DNA from: an uncultured Collinsella sp.
GTDB taxonomy: Bacteria > Actinomycetota > Coriobacteriia > Coriobacteriales > Coriobacteriaceae
Assembly (NCBI GenBank): GCA_900541715.1
Contig: UQLI01000004.1
Coordinates: forward strand, 1-64,000
Length of the DNA: 64,000 nt
Reading direction: 5' to 3'
Positions 50,565 through 58,322 of the stretch are shown here, piece after piece. Below the pieces are notes generated by a model that searched no databases, was not told where the DNA came from, and saw only the letters and a program-made list of their open reading frames with translations. Numbering within the stretch: position 1 is the stretch's first letter; each line of letters opens with the position of its first letter. A program made the position numbers and the translations under genes.

Positions 50565-52328
50565 ATGGCAGATTCCACTACCGATTACAACAATCTAGAT
50601 CCCTTGGGTGACGAGACGGCGGTTGTCGATGAGGTTGAGGCCGCCGTCTCGGGTGCTCGCAAGAAGCCGCGCGCTGTCGATATGGTCCCCGAAGAACCCG
50701 ACGCGATGGCGCCGGACGAGGAATACCAGCTCACGCCGGCGGCCCGCCGCGAACGCATCGGGCAGATTGTTCGCCTGGTCAAAAAGTACCGCGTGTGGGA
50801 TAACCTCACGCCGGTGCGCCTGCGTCGTCTGCTCGAAGAGCTCGGCCCCATGTTCGTCAAGATGGGGCAGATCCTGGCCAACCGCTCCGAGATCTTGCCG
50901 CAGCGGTTTTGCGACGAGCTGCGTCGCCTGCGCTCCGACGTAGAGCCGGTGCCGTATGAGGTAGTGCTCCGCTGTCTGGAAGAGGAGTACGGCCAGCGCT
51001 TGGGGCAGATGTTCGACGCGATCGACCCCAACCCGCTCGGAAGCGCGTCGCTCGCGCAAGTTCACCGTGCCCGTCTGGTGACGGGCGAGGACGTGGCCGT
51101 TAAGGTGCAGCGCCCCGGCGCGCAGCAGGTCATGGCGCAGGACATCGACATCATTCGTTCGGTGGTGCGCATCGTTTCCAAGTTCGTCAACACCGACCAG
51201 TTTGTTGACTTGCATGCCGTCGTCGAGGAACTGTGGGCCTCGTTTCGCGAGGAGACCAACTTTTTGGCTGAGGCCAAAAACCTCAACGATTTCTATGAGT
51301 TCCATAAGAGCGTCCATGGCGTGTCGTGTCCTAAGTCCTACCTGGATCTTTGCACCGAACACGTGGTGGTCATGGACTACATTGACGGCATCTCGATTGC
51401 CGATCCCGAGCGCCTGGTGGCCGAGGGCTATGACCTGGAAAAGATCGGCTCGGCGATCGTCGAGGACTATTCGACGCAGGTGCTCGATGACGGCTTTTTC
51501 CATGCCGACCCGCATGCGGGAAACATCATCCTCAAAGACGGCATCGTCTACTTTATCGACCTGGGCATGGTCGGGCGCATGTCGAGTCACGATCGCGGTA
51601 TCGTCAAGGACATGATTTTTGCCGTGGCCGAGGGCGACGTGCCCAAGCTCAAGGATTCGCTCATGCGCTTTGCCGTGACGCGCGGCGATTCTGCCGAGCT
51701 CGACCATTCGGCCTTTTTGTCCGACTTGGACTTTATCGTCGCCGACTTTGCGGGGCTCGATCTTAAGGATCTTGATATCGGCGAGTTTTTGACCTCGCTG
51801 CTAAACCTGGCGCGCAAAAACGACGTTGAGCTGCCGAGCGTGGTGACGATGTTCGCCCGCGGCATGGTGACGCTCGAGGGCCTGCTGACCGAGTACATGC
51901 CCAACGTTAACATGATCCAGATCATCCAGACGCACATCAAAAACGAGAAAAGCACCTATGCGCGCGTGCGCGATATGGGGCGTGATCTTGCCGCGAGCAG
52001 CTATCGAGCGGCAAAAGGCTCGCTCGAGGCGGCCGAGTATCTGGGCTTGGCGTCGCGCATGCTCACGCGCGGCCAGCTTAAGGTAAACACACAGATCATG
52101 AGCAGCGATAAGGCGCTGCGACAGCTGGGCGGAATCATCGACCGCATGTCGATGGCGATTGTGATCGCCGGTCTGTTTATCGGTTCGTCGGTGGTGTACT
52201 ACGCACGCATCGAGCCGGTTGTGTTTGGTATCCCAGTCATTGGCTTTATGGGCTACGTGAGCGCGCTGGTGCTGGCGCTTATGCTGGGTCGCAATATCTG
52301 GCTCAACAGCCACGGCGGCAAGCACTAG
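50565..52328 (+). CDS. ABC1/AarF/UbiB family atypical kinase
   Basis: A 587-residue membrane-anchored atypical kinase. Family marks are the KxGQ motif FVKMGQILANRSEILP (~97), the Ala-rich loop NPLGSASLAQVHRARL, the kinase lysine VAVKVQRPG (~178), FREETNFLAEAKN, GFFHADPHAGNI and YFIDLGMVGRM. Two C-terminal membrane helices (VIAGLFIGSSVVYY and ALVLALML) follow. UbiB-type proteins aid isoprenoid-lipid or quinone metabolism; a ubiquinone pathway is not expected here, so menaquinone or other prenyl lipids are more plausible. It begins 8 nt after the phasin-like gene. Confidence 0.9.
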   Translation: MADSTTDYNNLDPLGDETAVVDEVEAAVSGARKKPRAVDMVPEEPDAMAPDEEYQLTPAARRERIGQIVRLVKKYRVWDNLTPVRLRRLLEELGPMFVKMGQILANRSEILPQRFCDELRRLRSDVEPVPYEVVLRCLEEEYGQRLGQMFDAIDPNPLGSASLAQVHRARLVTGEDVAVKVQRPGAQQVMAQDIDIIRSVVRIVSKFVNTDQFVDLHAVVEELWASFREETNFLAEAKNLNDFYEFHKSVHGVSCPKSYLDLCTEHVVVMDYIDGISIADPERLVAEGYDLEKIGSAIVEDYSTQVLDDGFFHADPHAGNIILKDGIVYFIDLGMVGRMSSHDRGIVKDMIFAVAEGDVPKLKDSLMRFAVTRGDSAELDHSAFLSDLDFIVADFAGLDLKDLDIGEFLTSLLNLARKNDVELPSVVTMFARGMVTLEGLLTEYMPNVNMIQIIQTHIKNEKSTYARVRDMGRDLAASSYRAAKGSLEAAEYLGLASRMLTRGQLKVNTQIMSSDKALRQLGGIIDRMSMAIVIAGLFIGSSVVYYARIEPVVFGIPVIGFMGYVSALVLALMLGRNIWLNSHGGKH

Positions 52329-52443
52329 AGGCTGTGACCGTCACCGCATTTTCCTATCGCAAACAATAGCTTTTACCTTGGGCTTCGCCTGCGTGCGGGG
52401 CCCTTTTGCGTGATAGCATATTAACGGTTTTAATCGATGGCCT

Positions 52444-52612
52444 AGATGGTGGTGCGGAGACGCACGAATGCGCGGTTTTCCTGCGCGTTTGGGAGAATCG
52501 GAGTGCAAGTCCCCGGCTGTACCAGTAACCGTAATTCCTCTTGGCTCGGGATGTTCGCGTCGCAGATCGGACGGCGCGCCCGAGTCGTTAAGGTTAAGTC
52601 GGATCGCCTCCC
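52444..52612 (+). promoter_or_regulatory. Cobalamin (AdoCbl-class) riboswitch
   Basis: The core is well matched to the cobalamin riboswitch consensus: GGTGC near the start (52451), then GGGAGAATCGGAGTGCAAG (52491-52509), TCC, GGCTG, CCAGTAACCGTAA (52522-52534) and the B12-box-like AAGTCGGATCGCCTCCC (52596-52612). A peripheral stem GGCTCGGG/CCCGAGTC lies between. Downstream a GC-rich hairpin (TGCATGCGGC ... GTGTGCA, 52617-52650) and the G-rich ribosome region could form the expression platform. It should lower expression of the following DUF4430 genes when cobalamin is plentiful. Confidence 0.85.
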
Positions 52613-52759
52613 ATCTTGCATGCGGCTGCGGCGTATGCCGCCGGTGTGCATAGGGCTCTGGAGGGAAGGGGGACCCCGATGGGGGAACTCGAGCGCAACA
52701 TGCGCGATGACGTGGGGCAGCTTCAAGGCAACGCTCCAAGTACAGACAGTAGGAGACAA

Positions 52760-55700
52760 ATGGATATGTTTGAGGACGAGCGTGAGCGCGCCTCGTTGCA
52801 TCGTCGTGGCGCGATTGCGCGCGGTGTAGCCAAGCGCGGCCTGGTGGCATTCCTGGCCTTCGCGATGGCCTTTGGCACCACACCGGCTCAGCTGTGGGCC
52901 GAGGGCGCCGAGGGCATTGCCGAGGCTGTGGCTCAGGCGGCACCGCTTGCCGAGAACGGCTCTGGTGAGTCCGCGACAAGCCCTGCTGCCGACCTCAATG
53001 CGAGCGGCATGGTGGCGAATGGGGGCACTGCCGAGCAAGATGCCACTGCGACAGCTTCGGGCCCTACCGACAAGACTGAGGACGATAGCGCTGCCGGCAA
53101 TGAGGCACCGGCTGCATCGACGTCCGATGCCTCGAAGCAGGACACCGCCGTTGTCTCTGCCGCTGGAGAGGCCAAGGCTCAGCCTGCCAAGGCAGAGAGC
53201 CAGGAGGTCTCTGCCACGTGCTCCGTCGTCGGCACCGACGCCAAGGGCGCCCAGCAGACCTGGGCCGCCGCGCAGCGGATCACGCTGAAGGAGGGCTCGA
53301 CCGCGGCCGACCTCTCCGAGCAGCTGTTCAAGCGTGCCGGCCTCAAGGCCGATTACAACCCCAACGGCACCTGGGGCTGGGCGCTCAACACGATCACGTC
53401 GCCCTTCGATAAGGACCGCAAGCTCGGCTATGACTCGGCGACCGGCGCGTACTGGCAGCTGTTCGTCAACGGCAGCGCCTCCGAGGTCGGCGCGGGCGGC
53501 TACACGCTCAAGGACGGCGACTCCGTCGTCTGGTGCTACTCGAAGTACGGCGACCCCGCGCCCGAGCAGGTTTCCGTCACGATGGAGATTATTGGCAAAA
53601 AGGCCGGGATGGCTCAGCGTTGGACGAGCCCGTCGACCCAGGTGTTTGTTAAGGGCACGTCGATCAAGGATGCCTCCGCTACCTATTTCGACGCCCTTGG
53701 CATCGAGTCCAAGATGTACGACCAATTCGGCTATTGGGGTGTCCATAGCCTCGTTTCTCCGCTTGATGGTACCGAGCTGTCCGGCGCTTGGTCGTTCTTT
53801 GTCAACGGCGTTCCTGGAACTCAACTCGATAACGACTACGTGCTTAAGTCGGGCGATAAGGTCGTTTGGGCTTACGCCCCTGGGGATACTTTGCCCGGTG
53901 TCGACAACGTTGTTCTTAATCCGAGCGCTGCACGCCCTAACTGGGATAGCGACTGGTCGGGCTTTACAAGTGCCGACAAGGTTACCGACGCACCTGTGCC
54001 CACTAAGGATGCAGATGAGAAATGGGTAAGCGAGCTTAAGACGCGTGCGGACGGCAATAAGGGTGTTTCCGATGCGTTGCTGATCGGTGACTATCTCTAT
54101 GTGGCAGTTGGTTCTAAATTGCTCAAAAAGGATGTCGAGACGGGCAAGACCGTTCTAGAGTCACCTTTGGCTGCTGCAATTGATTCCACCTCACGCATGG
54201 TATATACCAATGGTGTTGTGCTTGTTCCGCTTTCAGGCGGTCGTCTTCAGGCCTTAACGGTTGATGTGCTTGCGACGGTTTGGGTTACCGATGGGTTGCC
54301 GGCCGGTCCCGATGGCGCGCAGCAGTCGCTTGCTTCTGTTTCGGTTCGCGATGGCTATGCCTATTTTGGTACCGCTTCGGCCGATTGGATTGACTCGAGT
54401 GACGGCTACCTGCTTTGTGTTCGTATTTCTGACGGTAAAGTCATGTGGCAGCACAAGAATGAAAACAGCAAGGGCTATTACTGGGCTGGCATGGCGTTCT
54501 CGGGCGACTATGGCGTTATCGCGGATGATTCAGGCACTGTCAGCACGGTTGATCCTTCGACTGGAAAGACCGTAGCAAAGCTTAAGATCGCCGATCGCGT
54601 TCGCGCGAACGTGCTTGTTGATGGGGCTACTGCTTACGTTGTGAGTGCCGATGGCACGCTCCATAAAATTGCTATCGCTAATGATGGGGCCCTTTCAGAA
54701 CTGGGTAAAGTTACGTTTGGCAGCAGCTCGACCTCTACACCCGTGTTTGTCAACGGTAAGATTGTAGTTGGCGGCACGTCGATTGAGTCCTTTATGGGCG
54801 GTCCCCAAAACAGTCTTACGAGCCACTATGGTCAGCTTGCAATTATCGACGCCGATACGCTTACGGTCGATTATTCAATTTATAAGGCAGACGGTAACTT
54901 CATCCGCGAGGATTCTTCTGCAAGTGGTTTTACGGGCAGCGGCGATGTTAAGTCACAGCCTGTGGTTTCCATTCAAGATGGTCATACCTATGTATACTTT
55001 ACGTCCAACAATAATCCTGGCGGCATTTATCGCTATCGCATAGGTGACGAAGAGGCTGAGCTGCTCTATAGACCGTCGGCCGAGAACCAGCAGTACTGCA
55101 TGTCGTCGATTTCGGTCGGTTCTGATGGTTCACTCTACTACGCTAACGATTCGGGCAAGTTGTTCGCGATTAAGGGAAATGGCCAGAAGGTCAATCGCTA
55201 TACTGTCTCGTTTGACGCAAATGGTGCAGATTCTATTGTGCTCGATTCCCAACGTATTAAGGCTGGTAAAACTGCTACGGAGCCTGCTGTAAAACCGCGT
55301 CGCAAGGGCTATACCTTCGGCGGTTGGTATACCGATGAGGCGTGCACGCAAGCGTATGACTTCAGTACGCCGGTGACGGCCGATCTGACGCTGTATGCCA
55401 AGTGGACCAAGAATGCCACCAATTCTGGTGACAATGGCGGTTCTGGCTCCAGCGGCGGCAGCGGTTCTGGTACTGGTACCGGCACGGGCACTGGTACGGG
55501 TTCCGGCGCTGGTTCCGGCTCTAAGGGCCCGCAGGCCGGCGGCGCTATCGCCCCGGGTCAGAAGCCGGTGACCAAGACGACGGTGTCGACCAAGACCGAG
55601 ACCAAGGAAAACAAGTCCGACAAGAAGGGCTCCGATAAGTCCGACAAGAAGGATGAGAAGAAGTCTGAGAAGAAGGACAGCAAGTCCGACAAGAAGTCCG

Positions 55701-55885
55701 ATTCCAAGTCCGATACGGGCGCTGCTTCCACGACCACTGCTAAGAAGTCCTCTGGTGCTTCCGAGCAGGAGACGGGCACCAACCCGCTCGCCATCGTTGG
55801 CATCGCCGCCGGCGTGATTGGCCTTGCGCTCATCGCCGTCTTCGTGCTGACCAAGCGCGGCAAGGGTGACGGTAATGCCCGATAA
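52760..55885 (+). CDS. Membrane-anchored surface protein: two DUF4430 (transcobalamin-like) domains, beta-propeller, InlB-type repeat
   Basis: A 1041-residue exported protein behind a cobalamin riboswitch. The signal region is GLVAFLAFAMAFGTTPAQLWA (~26-46; the start is KR-rich). An Ala/Ser-rich linker leads to DUF4430-1 (~150-267: TWGWALNTITSP, AYWQLFVNGSA, GDSVVWCYS) and DUF4430-2 (~270-377: YWGVHSLVSP, AWSFFVNGVPG, GDKVVWAYAP). A PQQ-like beta-propeller spans ~425-810. An InlB/Listeria-Bacteroides repeat follows (VSFDANGADS ... GYTFGGWYTDEAC). Gly/Ser- and Lys/Asp/Ser-rich linkers precede the last helix NPLAIVGIAAGVIGLALIAV. DUF4430 is related to the C-terminal domain of transcobalamin, so cobalamin capture is likely. 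ATG 52760 follows AGGAG; ATG 52679 after AAGGGGG is an alternative. Confidence 0.85.
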   Translation: MDMFEDERERASLHRRGAIARGVAKRGLVAFLAFAMAFGTTPAQLWAEGAEGIAEAVAQAAPLAENGSGESATSPAADLNASGMVANGGTAEQDATATASGPTDKTEDDSAAGNEAPAASTSDASKQDTAVVSAAGEAKAQPAKAESQEVSATCSVVGTDAKGAQQTWAAAQRITLKEGSTAADLSEQLFKRAGLKADYNPNGTWGWALNTITSPFDKDRKLGYDSATGAYWQLFVNGSASEVGAGGYTLKDGDSVVWCYSKYGDPAPEQVSVTMEIIGKKAGMAQRWTSPSTQVFVKGTSIKDASATYFDALGIESKMYDQFGYWGVHSLVSPLDGTELSGAWSFFVNGVPGTQLDNDYVLKSGDKVVWAYAPGDTLPGVDNVVLNPSAARPNWDSDWSGFTSADKVTDAPVPTKDADEKWVSELKTRADGNKGVSDALLIGDYLYVAVGSKLLKKDVETGKTVLESPLAAAIDSTSRMVYTNGVVLVPLSGGRLQALTVDVLATVWVTDGLPAGPDGAQQSLASVSVRDGYAYFGTASADWIDSSDGYLLCVRISDGKVMWQHKNENSKGYYWAGMAFSGDYGVIADDSGTVSTVDPSTGKTVAKLKIADRVRANVLVDGATAYVVSADGTLHKIAIANDGALSELGKVTFGSSSTSTPVFVNGKIVVGGTSIESFMGGPQNSLTSHYGQLAIIDADTLTVDYSIYKADGNFIREDSSASGFTGSGDVKSQPVVSIQDGHTYVYFTSNNNPGGIYRYRIGDEEAELLYRPSAENQQYCMSSISVGSDGSLYYANDSGKLFAIKGNGQKVNRYTVSFDANGADSIVLDSQRIKAGKTATEPAVKPRRKGYTFGGWYTDEACTQAYDFSTPVTADLTLYAKWTKNATNSGDNGGSGSSGGSGSGTGTGTGTGTGSGAGSGSKGPQAGGAIAPGQKPVTKTTVSTKTETKENKSDKKGSDKSDKKDEKKSEKKDSKSDKKSDSKSDTGAASTTTAKKSSGASEQETGTNPLAIVGIAAGVIGLALIAVFVLTKRGKGDGNAR

Positions 55886-56750
55886 GCCCAAGGAGACCAA
55901 CGGGCAACAGCCCGACTCCTCGTTTATCCAGCTCGATGATCCAAAGCAAAAGGGCGCCGCTTCGGCGGCGTCCGCTCCTCGACGGAAGGCGCTCCTTGGC
56001 GTTCTGACTGCCGCATGCGTCGTTCTGATCGTGGTCTCTCTGGGCTTTGTTCATCCCTCCGAGAGCGGTGCTTGGTCCATTGATTGGATCGTCCAGACCG
56101 TGGCGGGGGAGAGCATCGTCGCCAAGGATGGCAATGGGTCCGGCTCGACTGTCGCTTCGGGCAAGGCCGGGTCCAAGGATTCCAAATCTTCTGATGATAC
56201 GAATGACGGGTCTAGGGGTTCTGACAAATCTGACTCCAAGAAAGATTCCGAGTCTTCGGACAAGGAATCGGACAAGAACTCGGATAGCAAGAAGTCCGGC
56301 GAAAAAGGAGCAGGAAATAAAAAGACTGACAACAGTCAGTCGGCTTCTCAGAATTCGGCAACGTCCGGTGGGCCTTCTGCCGTTCCTGATAACAGTAATG
56401 CCCCCTCGGGCAACCAGAGCGTCTCTCAGGAGTCTAGCTACGTTACCGTGACTGTCTCGGTTACTTCGAGCGCTGTGGGCAATCCTGTGTCCGCTGGTGG
56501 TACCTACACCTTTAATGAGGGAGCAACTGCCTACGACGCTCTCTGCGCGCTGGGTATTTCTATAAATGCGCGTGGCTCGTCGTTTGGCACTTATGTTGCC
56601 GCCATCGGTGGCCTGGCCGAGAAGGATGAAAACTATGGAAGCGGTAGCGGCTGGTGTTATTCCGTCAACGGCACAACGCCCATGACAGCCTGCAGCAACT
56701 ACGTTCTCTCAAACGGCGACAACGTGGTCTGGTATTACGTGACAGGCTAG
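55875..56750 (+). CDS. Membrane-anchored DUF4430 protein, second gene of the B12-regulated operon
   Basis: A 291-residue type II membrane protein. A ~38-residue cytosolic start is followed by ALLGVLTAACVVLIVVSLGF (~41-60), a long Ser/Asp/Lys-rich spacer (~85-190) and one C-terminal DUF4430 module (~195-291): VTVTVSVTSSAVG, GATAYDALCALGI, SGWCYSVNG and the closing GDNVVWYYVTG. The long flexible spacer would carry the domain through the wall. It overlaps the first gene by 11 nt, so the two are translationally coupled and share the riboswitch. A good terminator follows. Partnership with the first protein in cobalamin binding is inferred. Confidence 0.85.
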   Translation: MPDKPKETNGQQPDSSFIQLDDPKQKGAASAASAPRRKALLGVLTAACVVLIVVSLGFVHPSESGAWSIDWIVQTVAGESIVAKDGNGSGSTVASGKAGSKDSKSSDDTNDGSRGSDKSDSKKDSESSDKESDKNSDSKKSGEKGAGNKKTDNSQSASQNSATSGGPSAVPDNSNAPSGNQSVSQESSYVTVTVSVTSSAVGNPVSAGGTYTFNEGATAYDALCALGISINARGSSFGTYVAAIGGLAEKDENYGSGSGWCYSVNGTTPMTACSNYVLSNGDNVVWYYVTG

Positions 56751-56770
56751 GGGCCTCGACATATCGCATC

Positions 56771-56812
56771 AAACGGGCGGTTCGGACAAACATCCGAGAC
56801 GCCCGTTTTTAT
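56771..56812 (+). terminator. Terminator of the DUF4430 operon
   Basis: AAACGGGCG (56771-56779) pairs with CGCCCGTTT (56800-56808), with inner CGGA/TCCG pairing, then TTATA (T run TTTTT overall at 56806-56810). Confidence 0.85.
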
Positions 56813-56818
56813 ACGAAT

Positions 56819-57143
56819 GGGACGTCATTTCCCAATCGAGGCTCAACCGGAAATTGCATCCCGCCCTGTAGGCGAATTCCGGGACGCAGCTTCCCGTTGG
56901 GGCGGGTTTCGGAAAGCGTGTTCCGCTCTGAGGGCTCATTCCGGGATAGACTTTCCGAAGCAGCGCCCATTGGGAAGCTGCGGACCGTATTGGGCATCGA
57001 TTTTGGGATGCGCTTTCCGCTAGAGCCACGTTGCGGAAGCTGTGTCCCGTTCTGAGGCTGCAATCTGGGACGCGCTTTCCGCGGGGCGACCATGGGGAAA
57101 CTACTACCCATTCCGACGCTGCGGCCCGCCTTGTGCGCTTTCC
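56819..57143. repeat. Array of five 62-bp units (plus partial sixth), each with two mini-palindromes
   Basis: Units begin at 56819, 56881, 56943, 57005 and 57067, exactly 62 bp apart, and a degraded sixth begins at 57129. Each starts with a GGGA-N6-7-TYCC element (e.g. GGGACGCGCTTTCC) and has in its middle, 28-33 bp on, an element of the opposite polarity (GGAAGCTGTGTCCC, at 56849, 56911, 56972, 57035, 57095). The stretches between contain a GAGGC-like core. Sequence has diverged strongly between units, but spacing has no net insertions. 62 is not a multiple of three and the frames do not code plausibly. 62 and 31 bp are close to six and three helical turns. Confidence 0.8.
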
Positions 57144-57160
57144 TCGGCAGGCTCTGCAAA

Positions 57161-57195
57161 CAAAAAACCGGTTGGAACGGGAATTCCAACCGGTT
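57161..57195 (-). terminator. Terminator of GtrA gene 1 (minus strand)
   Basis: AACCGGTTGGAA (57166-57177) and TTCCAACCGGTT (57184-57195) form a perfect 12-bp stem; on the minus strand it runs into TTTTTTG. Confidence 0.85.
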
Positions 57196-57221
57196 ATACA
57201 TTCAAGCAAATAGTGAATCGA

Positions 57222-57629
57222 CTATGACCGTGCGCCCTCGAGGAAGAAGCGGCGGCTGAAGTAGTTGTACCAGGTGACGAGGAACGTGGCGATGGCCTTC
57301 ATGGCCTGGTAGCCGATGCTCAAAAACGTGACGCCCACAAACATGTACAGGTCGTTGAGGCCCAGGCCGATCACCGACAGGATGGTGAAGATCGTGAACT
57401 CGCGCTTGCGGCTCATGCCTTCGCGGTGGTCGAACACGTACTTCATGCTGAGCCAGTAGTTGACCACGACGGACGTGATAAACGAAACCGTGGTGCTCAT
57501 CAAAAAGTCGAGGTGGAACAGCTCGACGAGCGCAATGAGCATGCCCCAGTCGATGCCAAAGGAGATAAGACCCACGACAGCAAACTTGAGGAACTGCTTG
57601 GTATGAGGTTGTGCCAGCGCCTTGCGCAC
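57222..57629 (-). CDS. GtrA family membrane protein
   Basis: A 135-residue protein with four membrane helices and the GtrA pattern: FLKFAVVGLISFGIDWGM, VSFITSVVVNYWLSMKYVF, then REFTIFTILSVIGLGLND and the closing WYNYFSRRFFLEG. GtrA proteins are thought to help move lipid-linked sugars across the membrane for surface glycosylation. It probably starts at GTG 57629 with GGATGTGA upstream. A second paralogue lies 219 bp upstream on the same strand; both read away from fbp. Confidence 0.88.
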   Translation of the reverse strand: MRKALAQPHTKQFLKFAVVGLISFGIDWGMLIALVELFHLDFLMSTTVSFITSVVVNYWLSMKYVFDHREGMSRKREFTIFTILSVIGLGLNDLYMFVGVTFLSIGYQAMKAIATFLVTWYNYFSRRFFLEGARS

Positions 57630-57726
57630 GTAATCACATCCAATGCGTTGATGAATCGAGCAGAGGATACTTTAGAGCTTTTACAAGGGAAACGTAAGGT
57701 CTTTGCCAAGAACTATATGAACTCGC

Positions 57727-57826
57727 CAAATTTTCAAGAGCTAATCCGCAAACGTTGAAAATTTGCCCGTAAACGAGCGGCACCCACGGACGATACTGCG
57801 CTGAGTGCACGTCGTCCGTGGGCGCC
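57727..57826 (-). terminator. Two hairpins between the GtrA genes
   Basis: CACCCACGGACGA/TCGTCCGTGGGCG (57781-57824, near perfect) is followed, in the minus direction, by CAAATTTTCAA/TTGAAAATTTG (57727-57765, perfect 11 bp). The first could terminate the upstream GtrA gene; the second is AT-rich and lies before the GTG of the next. Confidence 0.5.
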
Positions 57827-57848
57827 GTAATGCTGCAGGGGTTTCGAG

Positions 57849-58244
57849 CTACTTGGTCTCGTCGCCCTCCAGGAAGATTTTTCGGGTCACAAAGTTGTAG
57901 ACCATGACAAGCGCGGTGGCGCAGATCTTGGCGATATTGGCCTCGAGTCCCAGGCCGGCGTTGAGCGCCAGCACGATGCCGTCGTTGAGCACCAAACCGA
58001 TCACGGACAGCACGACAAAGATGATGAACTCGCGGCGGCGGCTCATGCCTTCCTTGTGCGCAAACACGTACTTCATGCTTGCGAGGTAGTTAAAGATGAG
58101 TGAGATGATAAAGCCGCTGGTGTTGGCGATTAGGATGTTGAGGCCCAGACCGTAGTGGAGCAGATTCATAATGCCAAAGTCGATAACCGTGGCAATGACA
58201 CCGACGACGCCAAATTTCATGATCTGCGCAAGGAGCTTTTGCAT
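57849..58244 (-). CDS. GtrA family membrane protein (paralogue)
   Basis: A 131-residue four-helix protein: IMKFGVVGVIATVIDFGIM, GFIISLIFNYLASMKYVF, REFIIFVVLSVIGLVLND and the closing VYNFVTRKIFLEG. It is clearly paralogous to the GtrA gene at 57222. ATG 58244 is chosen because AGGCAGGTACC precedes it and it gives the normal family length; a TTG at 58307 would add 21 residues. It may flip a lipid-linked sugar for surface glycans; no glycosyltransferase is encoded nearby. Confidence 0.88.
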   Translation of the reverse strand: MQKLLAQIMKFGVVGVIATVIDFGIMNLLHYGLGLNILIANTSGFIISLIFNYLASMKYVFAHKEGMSRRREFIIFVVLSVIGLVLNDGIVLALNAGLGLEANIAKICATALVMVYNFVTRKIFLEGDETK

Positions 58245-58322
58245 GGTACCTGCCTTAGGGTGGCGCGGGGACGCCGTGGGGATGACAAACTCAGCAAGTT
58301 TAGCCAATCCCCGCGGGTGGGG

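Noticed and set aside
56819..57143. CRISPR array
   Set aside because: The repeated elements are only about 14 nt, degenerate and alternating in polarity; the stretches between also share a core, and no cas genes are present. A phased tandem repeat fits better.
56809..57201. Open frames of 60-146 codons over the 62-bp array on both strands
   Set aside because: The 62-bp unit is not a multiple of three, so the repeat cannot code a repeated peptide; the frames have no ribosome sites.
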